From Acidobacteriota bacterium (GTDB lineage: Bacteria > Acidobacteriota > Vicinamibacteria > Vicinamibacterales > CAVVIG01), in NCBI GenBank assembly GCA_003222535.1, contig QHWJ01000236.1:22939-86938 (forward strand): a DNA stretch of 64,000 nucleotides, given 5' to 3'. The translations under genes were made by a program, and so were the position numbers. The stretch's first letter is position 1; every line of letters starts with the position of its first letter. Shown here piece by piece: positions 7,481 through 16,627 of the stretch. Under the pieces are notes generated by a model. The model worked only from the letters and a program-made list of their open reading frames with translations. It searched no databases and was not told the DNA's origin.

Positions 7481-9811
7481 ATGAATTCACGTCGCTTTCT
7501 TCCGGTGCTGTTCCTGCTGTTTGTCGGCAGCGGCTGCGCCGCGCTGATTTACGAGATCGTCTGGTTCCAACTGCTCCAGCTGGTGATCGGATCATCGGCC
7601 ATCTCGCTCGGCATCCTGCTCGGCACGTTCATGGGCGGAATGTGTCTGGGCAGCCTGCTGTTCTCGCGCATGATTTCCGCGCGGCAGCATCCGCTGCGCG
7701 TCTATTCGGCGCTCGAGCTCGGCATCGGCGTCCTCGCGGCGCTGATCCTCGTCGGCATGCCGCTGGTCGGCGGCGCGTATAGCGCCTGGGCAGGAGAGGG
7801 CATGGCCGGCATTGTCCTCCGCGCCGTGGCGGCCGGCGTCTGCCTGCTGCCGCCGACGGTTCTGATGGGCGCGACGCTGCCGGCCATCGCGCGCTGGGTC
7901 AACGCCGCGCCGGACGGCGTCGCGTGGCTCGGGTTCTTCTACGGCGGCAACATCGGCGGCGGCGTGATCGGCAGCCTCGCCGCCGGCTTCTATCTGCTGC
8001 GCATGTTCGACGTGTCGACGGCGACCTCCGTGGCCGTCGCGATCAACGTGGCCGTCGCGCTGATCGCGTACGGGCTGGCGGCGCGGACGTCATACGAAGC
8101 GGATCCGCCGCCGGTGAGGGCCGGGGCGGCTCACGCGGGTACGCGGTCGGTATATGTCACGATCGCGTTATCGGGGATGACGGCGCTCTCCGCCGAAGTG
8201 ATCTGGACCCGGCTGCTGTCGCTCCATTTCGGCGCCACCGTCTATGCGTTCGCGCTCATCCTCGCGGTGTTCCTCGTGGGCCTGGGCATCGGCAGCACGA
8301 TCGGCGCGACGCTGGCGCGCAGCCAGTCGTCGCCGCGTCGCGCGCTCGGCTGGTGCCAGCTCCTGCTGTGCGGTGCGATCGCGTGGGCGGCGTACCAGCT
8401 CACCGAATCGTTGGTGTACTGGCCGATCAACCCTTCGATCGCCACGACGCCGTGGTTCACGCTGCAGCTCGACCTGGTCCGCTGCTTGTGGGTCGTGCTG
8501 CCCGGCGCGATTCTGTGGGGCGCGAGCTTTCCCCTGGCGCTGGCGGCCGTCGCGTCGACCGATCAGGACGCGGCGCGGCTCGCCGGCGGCGTCTATGCCG
8601 CGAACACGGTCGGCGCCATCGTCGGCTCGCTGGCGACGAGCTTCGTGCTGATTCCGTGGATCGGCAGCTCGCATTCCGAGCAGGTCATCATCATCGCCGC
8701 CGCGCTGTCCGCGCTGCTGATGCTCGAACCGTCGTTCGCCGGTGCGGGCGGGAGCCCATCACGCTGGAACCTCACGGGCACGGCCGTCCTCGCGACCGCC
8801 ATGGTCGCGGCCGGCCTGCTGGCTCGGAGCGTCCACGAGCTGCCGGGACTGCTCGTCGCCTATGGGCGCTACGCCGCGACACGCGTCGGCCAGGCCAACA
8901 TCATTTACGTCGGCGAGGGGCTGAACGCGTCGGTCGCCGTCTCGGAGCTGTCCAACGGCGTTCGCAATTACCACAACGCCGGCAAGGTCCAGGCGTCGAG
9001 CGAGCCGCAGGACATGCGGCTCCAGCGCATGCTCGGCCACCTGACGACGCTGATTCCCGAGCATCCGCGAAACGTGCTCGTCATCGGGTGCGGCGCGGGC
9101 GTGACCGCCGGTGCGGTGTCGGTCGATCCCGCTGTCGAGCATGAGACGATCGCGGAGATCGAGCCGCTCGTCCCCAGAGTCGTATCCACCTACTTCAGCC
9201 AGCACAACTTCGACGTGGTCCGCAACCCGAAGGTGCACGTGCGGATCGACGATGCGCGCCATTTCGTCGAGACGACGAATGAGAAGTTCGACGCAGTGAC
9301 ATCGGATCCGCTCGACCCGTGGGTGAAGGGCGCCGCGATGCTGTACACGGTCGAGTTCTTCGAGATGGTGAAGCAGCACCTGAACCCCGGGGGCGTCGTC
9401 ACGCTCTTCGTGCAGCTCTACGAGAGCAACACCGAAGCGGTGAAGAGCGAGATCGGCACCTTCCTCTACGTGTTCCCGAACGGCATCGTGTGGGGGAACA
9501 CGAACGAGGGCAAGGGATACGATCTGGTGCTGCTCGGCCAGAATCAGCCGACGCGGATCGACGTCGATGCGATCCAGGCGAAGCTCCAGCGCCCCGAATA
9601 CGCGCCGATGGCCCAGTCGCTGCGCGAGATCGGCATGCACTCGGCGGTGGATCTGTTCTCGACCTACGCCGGCCGCAAGCCCGATCTCGAGCCGTGGCTG
9701 CGCAACGCGTCGCTCAATCGCGACCCGAAGATGCCCGACGATCTGTTCATCGCGTCGGAGACGACCAAGCACGCGCTGTTTGCGGCGATTACGAGCGCGC
9801 AGGGACGGTAA
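7481..9811 (+). CDS. Fused membrane transporter-like / spermidine synthase-like protein
   Basis: This 776-residue protein has two parts. Residues 1 to about 420 are hydrophobic, with many predicted membrane spans (for example FLPVLFLLFVGSGCAALIYE and ISLGILLGTFMGGMCLGSLL). Residues 450-770 form a Rossmann methyltransferase-like polyamine-synthase domain (VLVIGCGAGVTAGAV, the acidic EIEPLV and DDARHF, DAVTSDPLDPWVKG). This fused architecture is widespread in soil bacteria and usually annotated as fused MFS/spermidine synthase. Whether it makes polyamines is not established; the synthase Asp pair is only partly recognisable. It stands alone, flanked by repeats. Confidence 0.88.
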   Translation: MNSRRFLPVLFLLFVGSGCAALIYEIVWFQLLQLVIGSSAISLGILLGTFMGGMCLGSLLFSRMISARQHPLRVYSALELGIGVLAALILVGMPLVGGAYSAWAGEGMAGIVLRAVAAGVCLLPPTVLMGATLPAIARWVNAAPDGVAWLGFFYGGNIGGGVIGSLAAGFYLLRMFDVSTATSVAVAINVAVALIAYGLAARTSYEADPPPVRAGAAHAGTRSVYVTIALSGMTALSAEVIWTRLLSLHFGATVYAFALILAVFLVGLGIGSTIGATLARSQSSPRRALGWCQLLLCGAIAWAAYQLTESLVYWPINPSIATTPWFTLQLDLVRCLWVVLPGAILWGASFPLALAAVASTDQDAARLAGGVYAANTVGAIVGSLATSFVLIPWIGSSHSEQVIIIAAALSALLMLEPSFAGAGGSPSRWNLTGTAVLATAMVAAGLLARSVHELPGLLVAYGRYAATRVGQANIIYVGEGLNASVAVSELSNGVRNYHNAGKVQASSEPQDMRLQRMLGHLTTLIPEHPRNVLVIGCGAGVTAGAVSVDPAVEHETIAEIEPLVPRVVSTYFSQHNFDVVRNPKVHVRIDDARHFVETTNEKFDAVTSDPLDPWVKGAAMLYTVEFFEMVKQHLNPGGVVTLFVQLYESNTEAVKSEIGTFLYVFPNGIVWGNTNEGKGYDLVLLGQNQPTRIDVDAIQAKLQRPEYAPMAQSLREIGMHSAVDLFSTYAGRKPDLEPWLRNASLNRDPKMPDDLFIASETTKHALFAAITSAQGR

Positions 9812-9860
9812 AAAGAGAATTCGCGGGTTGGTGATTGGTTGAACGAGTGAATCCCGATGC

Positions 9861-9932
9861 TCGTAGTGTCCGGCTTGAGCCGACCTGTCCACGACGATCA
9901 ACGCAGAGCCCGCGGAGCCCGCAGAGAAAGGG
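9861..9932. repeat. GTAGTGTCCGG palindrome followed by CGCAGAGCC nonamers
   Basis: GTAGTGTCCGGCTTGAGCCG at 9863 is followed by CGCAGAGCC, CGCGGAGCC and CGCAGAG at 9902-9928. The rest of the 287-bp gap up to 10098 shows no gene. Confidence 0.8.
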
Positions 9933-10098
9933 GGGTCAAAGACCAGCAGCACCAACGCCGTGAACGCCGTTGTGACGAATCCAAGTCCATGCATATGGCG
10001 ATTGATTGTGACGAAGAATGTCCGGCTACCGGCGATCCTTCGGAGTATGCTCCCGCCCGATGTCTTAGTCGAGGCGTCTTGCTCATCTGAGGCTGCTC

Positions 10099-12900
10099 AT
10101 GAGACGACACGGACTCGCGACGATCGAACGTGAAGCCCGCAGAGCCCGCAAAGTTCAGTTGTTTTTGCGCGCTCTGCGCGCTTTGCGTTCACCCGTTCTG
10201 TTGGTTGTGGCTCTTGCCGCCCCGCTCGCGGCCGGCGCGCTTACGCGTCTGGTCGCGCAGCAGGCGCATTACGACGCCAGCCTGTATTCAGGGCTCCGCT
10301 GGCGGATGATCGGGCCGTTCCGGGGCGGGCGCGTCAACGGGGTGAGCGGCGTGGCCGGTCAGCCGAACACGTTCTACTTCGGCTCCGTCGGCGGCGGCGT
10401 GTGGAAGACGACGAACGCGGGGCGCACCTGGCTGCCGATATTCGACTCGCAGCCCATCGCCTCGATCGGCGCCATCGCGGTCGCCTCGTCGAACCCGAAC
10501 GTCGTCTACGTGGGCACGGGCGAAGCCGACATGCGGTCGCAGATCTCGTACGGCAACGGAGTGTACAAGTCGACCGACGCGGGCAGGACCTGGACGCACC
10601 TCGGGCTCGACAACACGCGGCAGATCGGCAAGGTCATCATCCATCCGCAGAATCCCGACGTCGTCTTCGTGGCGGCGCTCGGCCACGTGTACGGCGCGAA
10701 CCCGGACCGTGGCGTCTACCGATCGCGTGACGGCGGCGCCACGTGGCAGAAGGTGCTCTTCAAGAGCAACGACGTCGGCGCGATCGATCTGGCCTTCGAT
10801 CCGGGCGATTCGCAGACGATTTACGCCTCGCTCTGGAACACCCGCCGTCCGCCCTGGAGCATTTATCCGCCGTCGTACGGTCCGGGCAGCGGGCTGTACA
10901 AGTCGACCGACGGCGGCGCGAACTGGCATCAGCTCACCAGCGGTCTGCCGGCCGACGGGGTCGGCCGCATCGGCATCGCCGCAGCCCCCTCGAACCGCAG
11001 CCGGCTGTACGCGATCGTCGATTCGAAGGAAGGCGGCCTCTTCAGGTCCGACGATGCCGGTGCGACGTGGAGCAAGGCATCAGGCGACAGCCGCATCTGG
11101 GGCCGCGGATGGTACTTCGGCAAGGTCGCCGTCGATCCGAAGAATCAGGATCTCGTGTACGTATCGAACACCGGCGTGTACCGATCGCGCGATGGCGGAC
11201 GAACGTTCGGCGAGCCGTTCAAGGGATCGCCCGGCGGTGACGACTACCATCAGCTCTGGATCGATCCGGCGGACGGCAACCGCATGATTCTCGGCGGCGA
11301 TCAGGGCGCGGTCGTCACGGTGGAGGGGCTCAGCGAGCACCCGACGTGGAGCTCGTGGCTGAACCAGCCCACGGCGCAGATCTACCGGATCGCGCCGGAC
11401 AACGCGTTTCCGTACTGGGTGACCGGCGCGCAGCAGGACAGCGGCGCCATGCGTGTCCGGACGCGCGGGAGGTTCGCCGGGATCACCATGCGCGACTGGG
11501 AGCCGGCGTGCGCCGGCGGCGAGGCGGGCTACACCGCGCCCGATCCCCTGAATCCGGACATCCTCTTCGGCGGCACGGTGACGCGATGCAACGTGCAGAC
11601 AGGCAAGACCGACAACGTGTCGCCGGAGGTGGACCTGCCGACCCCGGCGCGGCACACGTGGACCGTGCCCCTCGTCTTTTCGCCGGCCGATCCGCACGCG
11701 CTGTATTTCAGCGATCAGTATCTGTTCAAGACGACCGACGGCGGCAATCACTGGACGCGCATCAGCGAGGACATGACGCGGGAGAATCCGGGCGTGCCGC
11801 CGAATCTCGACGCGGCGACCGCCGCCGACGCGCCGCCATTCCAGCGGCGCGGCGTCATCTACACGATCGCGCCGTCCTCCGTCCGCGCGCCGCTCCTCTG
11901 GATCGGCACCGACGACGGCTACATTCACGTCACCCAGGACGATGGGAAGACGTGGACGAACGTGACGCCGCGCGAGCTGTCGGGGTGGAGCAAGGTGGTG
12001 ATGCTGGAGGCGTCGCACTTCGACGCGAATGAAGCCTACGCGGCCATCGACCGCCACCGTCTCGAGGACAATGAGCCGTATATCTATCGCACCAGAGATG
12101 GCGGCAGGAGCTGGGAGAAGATCACGGCGGGGCTGCCGGGCGGCGTCTACCTGCAGACGGTGAAGGAGGATCCGAAGCGGCGCGGCCTGCTCGTGGCCGG
12201 CACCGAGCTCGGCGTCTTCGTGTCGTTCAACGACGGCGACAACTGGCAGTCGCTGCAGCTCAACCTGCCGCCATGCTCGATGCGCGATCTCGCTTTTCAC
12301 GAGAACGACCTCATCGTGGCCACGCACGGACGCAGCGTCTGGGTGCTCGACGACATCGGCGCGCTGCGGCAGATCACCGCTGAGGTCGCGGCTGCCGGCG
12401 CGCATCTGTTCAGGCCCGCCGATGCGTTCATTCTGCCGCCGGGCACCGATGACGGGACGCCGACGCAGAAAGACGAGCCGGAGGCGGAGAACCCACCGAC
12501 CGGGGCGATCATCGATTACTACCTGAAGTCCGCGCCGAACGGGCCGGTGACGATCGAGATTCTCAACGCGAGCGGCGCGGCGGTCCGGCGGTTCTCCAGC
12601 AGCGATCCGGTCGCGCCGGTCAACGTCAACACGCTCGCGGTGAACGCCGTGTGGCAGCGGGCGCTGGAGCCGCCGTCAGCGGCGGCCGGCATGCACCGCT
12701 TTGTGTGGGACCTGCGTCCCGATCCGCCGCCCGGCGGCCGCGGTCGAGGGGGACGCGGCGGTGGTGGTGGTGGCGGCGGCGGACGCGGCGGCCCTCCGCC
12801 GGTCGCGCCGGGCGCCTTCTCGGTGAAGCTGACGGTCAACGGACAGAGCTACACGCAGCCGGTCACGGTCAAGGTCGATCCACGCGAGCGGTCGCGTTAA
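10099..12900 (+). CDS. Secreted BNR/Asp-box beta-propeller protein (VPS10/sortilin-like)
   Basis: This 933-residue exported protein has at least ten Asp-box motifs (TNAGRTW, TDAGRTW, RDGGATW, TDGGANW, DDAGATW, RDGGRTF, TDGGNHW, QDDGKTW, RDGGRSW, NDGDNW) spread over residues about 100-740, that is two propellers of the sortilin/sialidase type. The signal peptide is LLVVALAAPLAAGALT at about 36-51. The preceding 35 residues are largely encoded by a CGCAGAGCC repeat (10133-10190), so the true start may be lower. A Gly/Arg-rich tract lies at about 880-900. Family members usually continue about 100 residues further; here the frame stops at VDPRERSR where a GGGGACT array begins, suggesting C-terminal truncation. 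Confidence 0.85.
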   Translation: MRRHGLATIEREARRARKVQLFLRALRALRSPVLLVVALAAPLAAGALTRLVAQQAHYDASLYSGLRWRMIGPFRGGRVNGVSGVAGQPNTFYFGSVGGGVWKTTNAGRTWLPIFDSQPIASIGAIAVASSNPNVVYVGTGEADMRSQISYGNGVYKSTDAGRTWTHLGLDNTRQIGKVIIHPQNPDVVFVAALGHVYGANPDRGVYRSRDGGATWQKVLFKSNDVGAIDLAFDPGDSQTIYASLWNTRRPPWSIYPPSYGPGSGLYKSTDGGANWHQLTSGLPADGVGRIGIAAAPSNRSRLYAIVDSKEGGLFRSDDAGATWSKASGDSRIWGRGWYFGKVAVDPKNQDLVYVSNTGVYRSRDGGRTFGEPFKGSPGGDDYHQLWIDPADGNRMILGGDQGAVVTVEGLSEHPTWSSWLNQPTAQIYRIAPDNAFPYWVTGAQQDSGAMRVRTRGRFAGITMRDWEPACAGGEAGYTAPDPLNPDILFGGTVTRCNVQTGKTDNVSPEVDLPTPARHTWTVPLVFSPADPHALYFSDQYLFKTTDGGNHWTRISEDMTRENPGVPPNLDAATAADAPPFQRRGVIYTIAPSSVRAPLLWIGTDDGYIHVTQDDGKTWTNVTPRELSGWSKVVMLEASHFDANEAYAAIDRHRLEDNEPYIYRTRDGGRSWEKITAGLPGGVYLQTVKEDPKRRGLLVAGTELGVFVSFNDGDNWQSLQLNLPPCSMRDLAFHENDLIVATHGRSVWVLDDIGALRQITAEVAAAGAHLFRPADAFILPPGTDDGTPTQKDEPEAENPPTGAIIDYYLKSAPNGPVTIEILNASGAAVRRFSSSDPVAPVNVNTLAVNAVWQRALEPPSAAAGMHRFVWDLRPDPPPGGRGRGGRGGGGGGGGGRGGPPPVAPGAFSVKLTVNGQSYTQPVTVKVDPRERSR
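10133..10190. repeat. Inverted CGCAGAGCC nonamer repeat encoding the propeller N-terminus
   Basis: AAGCCCGCAGAGCCCGCAAAG is mirrored by CGCGCTCTGCGCGCTTTGCG across about 18 nt. It sits between the ATG at 10099 and the signal peptide and is translated in frame. Confidence 0.75.
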
Positions 12901-12995
12901 TTGGGGGCTGGGGACTGGGGGACTTGGGGACTGGGGACTGGGGACTGGGGGACTGGGGACTGACACCTGGGACACGGGGCTGGCGACCGGGACTT
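12901..12995. repeat. GGGGACT heptamer array
   Basis: About ten degenerate copies of GGGGACT start immediately after the propeller stop codon. Other arrays of this family lie at 14547, 18789, 24433, 33881, 56826 and 63006. Confidence 0.9.
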
Positions 12996-13016
12996 GGGGA
13001 GTTGGTGAATTGAATT

Positions 13017-13045
13017 CGGTCGTGTCCGGCTTCAGCCGGACTTCG
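13017..13045. repeat. GTCCGGCTTCAGCCGGAC palindrome
   Basis: A perfect 8-bp inverted repeat around TT, in the GTGTCCGGCTTCAGCCGGAC form, is followed by CTTCGGTGGGCGACGC. It lies upstream of the toxin-antitoxin promoter. Confidence 0.85.
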
Positions 13046-13129
13046 GTGGGCGACGCTCGAAAGATCGCTCTTGTGGTCAGGAGCAAGCACGTGCAGGCTG
13101 TTACGCGGAAAGCGGTCAAAGCCTGCGTA

Positions 13130-13158
13130 TTGACGGTTTCGCAAAAAGTAAATACAGT
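13130..13158 (+). promoter_or_regulatory. Sigma70-like promoter of the toxin-antitoxin pair
   Basis: TTGACG (13130-13135) and TACAGT (13153-13158) are separated by exactly 17 bp, and the antitoxin ATG follows at 13165. The short leader suggests a leaderless or nearly leaderless mRNA, or a start from a slightly downstream codon. Confidence 0.55.
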
Positions 13159-13164
13159 GACTGC

Positions 13165-13392
13165 ATGGCGACCGTCACCCGTCGCAAACGTGCAGCGTCT
13201 CGAAGTCGGCGAGTGCCCAGGACCTATCGCCTGACCCTTTCCACATTGAGTGCGGCGAAACGTGCGCTGGGCGCGGCCACGGCCACTGAGACTATCGAGC
13301 GCGCGCTCGAATTGGTCGTGTTCCGGCGACGGCTGCTCGACGGGACGCGAGCCATGCTCGGCGTTCGGATCGGCTCGCCGGACGCTGAGTAG
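13165..13392 (+). CDS. Putative type II antitoxin (small basic DNA-binding protein)
   Basis: This 75-residue protein has a very basic N-terminus (VTRRKRAASRSRRVPRTYR) followed by a helical part (ATATETIERALELVVFRRR) of the kind seen in ribbon-helix-helix antitoxins. Its stop codon TAG shares one base with the GTG of the downstream PIN-domain gene, the usual operon structure. It probably neutralises the toxin and represses the pair. The family cannot be fixed by eye. Confidence 0.7.
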   Translation: MATVTRRKRAASRSRRVPRTYRLTLSTLSAAKRALGAATATETIERALELVVFRRRLLDGTRAMLGVRIGSPDAE

Positions 13393-13856
13393 TGGCGTCT
13401 CCTGACCACAAGTACGTCCTCGACACGCAACTCTTCATCCAGGGATTCCGTGAGCCGGGCGCGAACGAGGCGCTTCTACGGTTCCATCGTTCGTTTGCCC
13501 CGTTCGAGTACCTCAGCGCCATCGTCGCCCAGGAATTGCGCTCCGGCACCCGGTCTCCGCGCGACCTGAAGGTGCTTGAACGGCACGTGCTCACCGTGTT
13601 CGGGCGTGTCAATCGCATCATCGTTCCGTCAATTCGGGCCTGGCATCGGTCGGGCGATGTCCTCGCGGAGATGGCGCGGGAGGATGGTCTCGAAGTGGCC
13701 CGGGTGTCGAAGGCATTTGCGAACGATGTCCTCCTCGCCGTGTCGTGCAGGGAGGCCGGATGTGTGCTGGTCACCGATAACGAGCGCGACTTCGCACGTA
13801 TTCGGCGATTCGTTCAGTTCGAGTTCGTCGGGTCGTGGCCAATGCCGGCGACATAG
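13392..13856 (+). CDS. PIN-domain toxin (VapC-like ribonuclease)
   Basis: This 154-residue protein starts at a GTG overlapping the antitoxin stop. Acidic PIN residues are visible: Asp in YVLDTQLFI (about 11), Glu in VAQELRSG (about 45), and Asp in FANDVLLAVSC and LVTDNERDF (about 115-135). PIN toxins cleave RNA with Mg2+ in the cytoplasm. The order antitoxin-toxin and the 1-base overlap support an active pair. Confidence 0.85.
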   Translation: MASPDHKYVLDTQLFIQGFREPGANEALLRFHRSFAPFEYLSAIVAQELRSGTRSPRDLKVLERHVLTVFGRVNRIIVPSIRAWHRSGDVLAEMAREDGLEVARVSKAFANDVLLAVSCREAGCVLVTDNERDFARIRRFVQFEFVGSWPMPAT

Positions 13857-13875
13857 AATCTTCCCGGCCGGTGGC

Positions 13876-14460
13876 ATGTTGACGCTGCGGCGACCATCCG
13901 ACGGTGACATCACCGCGTTCCTGGACCGTCAGTCTCGCGGCTCCTTCTCCTACGCCGGCGTCGGCGGCACGCGATCGAGCGCGCCGATCGGCTACAACGT
14001 CGATCACAACCGGGTCAGACTCGGCGAAGGTGAAGGCGCGTTCAAACGCGCGGTGGCTGCGGTGCGCCGGTGGGAGATGTTCAACATCGGATGGGTCACG
14101 CTCTGCTGGCCCCAGGCGCCCATCGAGATCGGCCAGTGCGTGGGCATCCTCATCCCGCTCTATGGCCTCTGGTCGTTGAATGCCTGCCGCGTCATCTACA
14201 CCATCGACGCCGCCGCCGACGAGGTGAGGCGATTCGGCTTTGCCTACGGCACGCTCGCCGATCACATGGAATCGGGTGAGGAACGATTCTCGGTTGAGTG
14301 GCATCGAGGCGACGATTCCGTCTGGTACGATCTGTTGGCGTGTTCCCGTCCTCGTCACCCTTTGGCCAGGCTCGGCGCGCCCCTCAGCCGGTCGTTGCAG
14401 CGCCGGTTCGCGCGCGATTCGCTGCAGGCGATGATCCGCGCCGTCTGTCATGAAGGCTGA
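13876..14460 (+). CDS. DUF1990-family protein
   Basis: This 194-residue protein matches the DUF1990 pattern: an N-terminal FSYAGVGGTR, NVDHNRVRLGEGEGAFKRA, the aromatic VRRWEMFNIGWV, VGILIPLYGLWSLNACRV, and FGFAYGTLADHMESGEERF ending a START-like beta fold. The function of the family is not known; members are small soluble proteins, some near desiccation or lipid genes. ATG 13876 is chosen because homology starts there. It follows the toxin gene by 19 bp. Confidence 0.85.
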   Translation: MLTLRRPSDGDITAFLDRQSRGSFSYAGVGGTRSSAPIGYNVDHNRVRLGEGEGAFKRAVAAVRRWEMFNIGWVTLCWPQAPIEIGQCVGILIPLYGLWSLNACRVIYTIDAAADEVRRFGFAYGTLADHMESGEERFSVEWHRGDDSVWYDLLACSRPRHPLARLGAPLSRSLQRRFARDSLQAMIRAVCHEG

Positions 14461-14546
14461 GTGCTGACTACTGGACCGGGTGGATCATGACGCTCGCGGC
14501 CGCGGAATGGTGGATCAGATGCACGCGTTCGCACCTGTCAACGAGC

Positions 14547-14605
14547 CTCCAGTCCCCAGTCCCCAGTCCCTGTCCCAATCCCCAGCACCTTGAACCCTGG
14601 ACCCG
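14547..14605. repeat. CCCCAGT heptamer array (reverse of GGGGACT) plus GGTTCAG-type unit
   Basis: CCAGTCCCCAGTCCCCAGTC is followed by TTGAACCCTGGACCC, a unit of the GGTTCAG family in reverse. The array sits just upstream of the P450 start. Confidence 0.85.
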
Positions 14606-14628
14606 GAAGAGTGCACTCTTGTAGCGTC

Positions 14629-16023
14629 ATGTCCGTCGCTCTGACCGACCCGCCCGGACCGAAGCTGTCGCTGATTGCCCAGCTGGTCTATCGGCCAGGT
14701 TTCGGCAACCCGCTCGAGTTCTTCACCCGGATCGCGCGTACGTACGGCGACATCGTTTCCTACCGGATGGGTGGCGAGCATCTGTTTCTGGTCAACGATT
14801 GGCAGCACATCCGCGAGATCCTGGTGACGAACAACCGCAATTTCACCAAGAGCCGCGGCCTCGAGCGCTCAAAACGCCTGCTCGGCAGGGGTCTGCTGAC
14901 CAGCGAAGGCGCGTTTCACCTGCGTCAGCGCCGCCTGATGCAGCCGGCGTTTCATCGCGAGCGGATCGCCGGATACGGCCAGACGATGGTGGAATACGCC
15001 GATCGGATGCGAAACGCCTGGACCGACGGCGCCACGCTCGACCTCGCGCGCGAGATGAACCGCCTCACGCTTTCCATCGTCGGCAAGACGCTGTTCGACG
15101 CCGACGTCGAGTCGCAGGCGGCAGAAGTGGGCGACGCGCTGACCGGCGTGATCGAAAGCTTCTGGATGATGATGCTGCCTCTCGCGGACGTGCTCGAGCG
15201 CCTCCCGGTACCGCGCATGCGGCGGGCCCGCATCGCGCGGGCGCGGCTCGACGCGATCATCTACGGGATGATTGCCGAGCGCCGGGCGAGCGGCCGCGAT
15301 CACGGCGATCTGCTGTCGATGCTCCTTTCGGCGCAGGACGAAGACGACGGCGGCGTCATGACCGACCAGCAGGTGCGCGACGAGGCGATGACGATCTTCC
15401 TCGCCGGCCACGAGACGACAGCCAACGCAATGACCTGGACATGGTACCTGCTCGGCGGCGCGCCGGACGTCGAAGCGAAGGTGCACGAGGAAATCGATCG
15501 CGTGCTGAAGGGCAGGCTTCCAGCGACGGAAGATCTCCGGTTGCTGCCGTACGTGGAGCGCGTGGTGACGGAGTCGATGCGGCTCTATCCACCGGCCTGG
15601 ATCATCGGACGCCGGGCAATTGCGGATTATCCCCTTGGTCCCTACATCGCTCCGGCCCAGTCGATCCTCATCATGAGCCCGTACATCATCCAGCGCGACC
15701 CGCGGTACTACTCGGAGCCCGAACGGTTCAACCCCGATCGGTGGACACCTGAGTTTCGCGCCGCGCTCCCGAAGTTCGTGTATTTCCCGTTCGGCGGCGG
15801 ACCGCGCCAGTGCATCGGCGAGTCATTTGCGTGGATGGAGCTGGTGCTGCTGGTCGCGACGATCGCTCAGCGATGGCAGCTTCGCCTCGTGCCCGGCCAT
15901 CCGGTCGTGCCGCAGCCGCTCGTCACGCTGCGGGCGAAGCACGGGATGAAGATGACCGTCCACGAACGCAGGGCGCCGCTTTTGGCGGCGGAACGTAGGG
16001 CACCGCTTGACGGTGGAACGTAG
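14629..16023 (+). CDS. Cytochrome P450
   Basis: This 464-residue haem monooxygenase has all hallmark motifs in order: I-helix AGHETT (259-264) for oxygen activation, ExxR (Glu315-Arg318), the PERF-like segment [10 protein letters not shown], and the haem loop [10 protein letters not shown] with ligand Cys395. The layout is the soluble bacterial type, closest to CYP102/CYP4-like fatty-acid or terpene hydroxylases, but the substrate is unknown and no redox partner is nearby. ATG 14629 is preferred over one 39 bp upstream, which lies in the repeat. The last 18 residues or so ([20 protein letters not shown]) are encoded by a 25-nt repeat and are not part of the P450 fold. Confidence 0.95.
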   Translation: MSVALTDPPGPKLSLIAQLVYRPGFGNPLEFFTRIARTYGDIVSYRMGGEHLFLVNDWQHIREILVTNNRNFTKSRGLERSKRLLGRGLLTSEGAFHLRQRRLMQPAFHRERIAGYGQTMVEYADRMRNAWTDGATLDLAREMNRLTLSIVGKTLFDADVESQAAEVGDALTGVIESFWMMMLPLADVLERLPVPRMRRARIARARLDAIIYGMIAERRASGRDHGDLLSMLLSAQDEDDGGVMTDQQVRDEAMTIFLAGHETTANAMTWTWYLLGGAPDVEAKVHEEIDRVLKGRLPATEDLRLLPYVERVVTESMRLYPPAWIIGRRAIADYPLGPYIAPAQSILIMSPYIIQRDPRYYSEPERFNPDRWTPEFRAALPKFVYFPFGGGPRQCIGESFAWMELVLLVATIAQRWQLRLVPGHPVVPQPLVTLRAKHGMKMTVHERRAPLLAAERRAPLDGGT

Positions 16024-16043
16024 GGCACCGCTTTAGCGGTGCC
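15964..16043. repeat. Three tandem GAACGTAGGGCACCGC palindromic units, partly in the P450 gene
   Basis: Three units of about 25-27 nt (starting at about 15964, 15991 and 16016) each contain GTAGGGCACCGCTT and its inverse GCGGTG. The P450 stop codon at 16021-16023 lies inside the third unit. Confidence 0.9.
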
Positions 16044-16055
16044 GATCAGAAAGGA

Positions 16056-16481
16056 ATGATTGCCGTGAGCCCGCGCGTGCGGCGGATCGTCGAGACCGCG
16101 CTCGATTGCGACGATCTCTCGATGAGCGCCGCGTTCTACACAACCCTGCTCGATACGGCGCCGATGGTGTCGGGCGACCACCTCGTTGCGCTCGATGCGG
16201 GCGAAGGCACCGTGCTGCTGCTGTTTCAGCGCGGCCTGACGTCGGCGCCGGTGCAGACGCCGGGCGGGCTCGTCCCGCCGCACGACGCCGGCGGGCCGGG
16301 TCACGTCGCGTTCGCGATCCATCCAGACGAGGTGCAGGCGTGGGAAAAGAGACTCGCCGATCTCGGCATCACGGTTGAAAGCCGCGTGCGATGGGAGCGC
16401 GGAGGCTTCAGCCTCTACTTCCGCGACCCGGACAATCGACTGCTGGAGCTCGCCACACCGGGGATCTGGCCGTCTTATTAG
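16056..16481 (+). CDS. VOC-family (glyoxalase/bleomycin-resistance fold) protein
   Basis: This 141-residue protein has two beta-alpha-beta-beta-beta modules: TALDCDDLSMSAAFYTTLLD, the metal-site region GHVAFAIHPDE, and the C-terminal YFRDPDNRLLELATP typical of VOC metalloenzymes. Possible activities include dioxygenase, lyase or drug binding. It follows the P450 gene by 32 bp in the same direction. Confidence 0.88.
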   Translation: MIAVSPRVRRIVETALDCDDLSMSAAFYTTLLDTAPMVSGDHLVALDAGEGTVLLLFQRGLTSAPVQTPGGLVPPHDAGGPGHVAFAIHPDEVQAWEKRLADLGITVESRVRWERGGFSLYFRDPDNRLLELATPGIWPSY

Positions 16482-16540
16482 TCGTTGGTCGTTGGTCGTT
16501 GGTCGTTGGTCGTTGGTCGTTGGTCGTTGGTCGTTGGCCG
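16481..16540. repeat. Eight perfect GTTGGTC heptamers
   Basis: From 16482 the unit TCGTTGG is repeated eight times without error, beginning at the stop codon of the VOC gene. No inverted partner is present. The perfection suggests recent amplification. Confidence 0.95.
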
Positions 16541-16556
16541 CTGAGCCTTTCACCGG

Positions 16557-16627
16557 CCACGAAAGGCACGAAACGCTCGAAACGCACGAAAAAGATCTGT
16601 TTTTGTGTTTCGTGTTTTTCGTGTTTT
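16557..16627. repeat. Inverted CACGAAAGG nonamer array
   Basis: CACGAAAGGCACGAAACGC and similar units are followed by TTTCGTGTTTTTCGTGTTTT, forming a hairpin between the VOC gene and the PQQ remnant. Confidence 0.85.

Noticed and set aside
9940-9994. Minus-strand start of a membrane peptide (MHGLGFVTTAFTALVLL)
   Set aside because: It looks like a signal or membrane helix but runs at once into repeat sequence and then antisense of the synthase-like gene; no gene can be supported.
12901-12995. Assembly or adapter artefact explaining the GGGGACT arrays
   Set aside because: The family recurs at seven separate gene borders with different degenerate copies and both orientations, sometimes with a mirrored arm, which adapters or collapsed reads would not produce. 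Long-read confirmation would still be useful.
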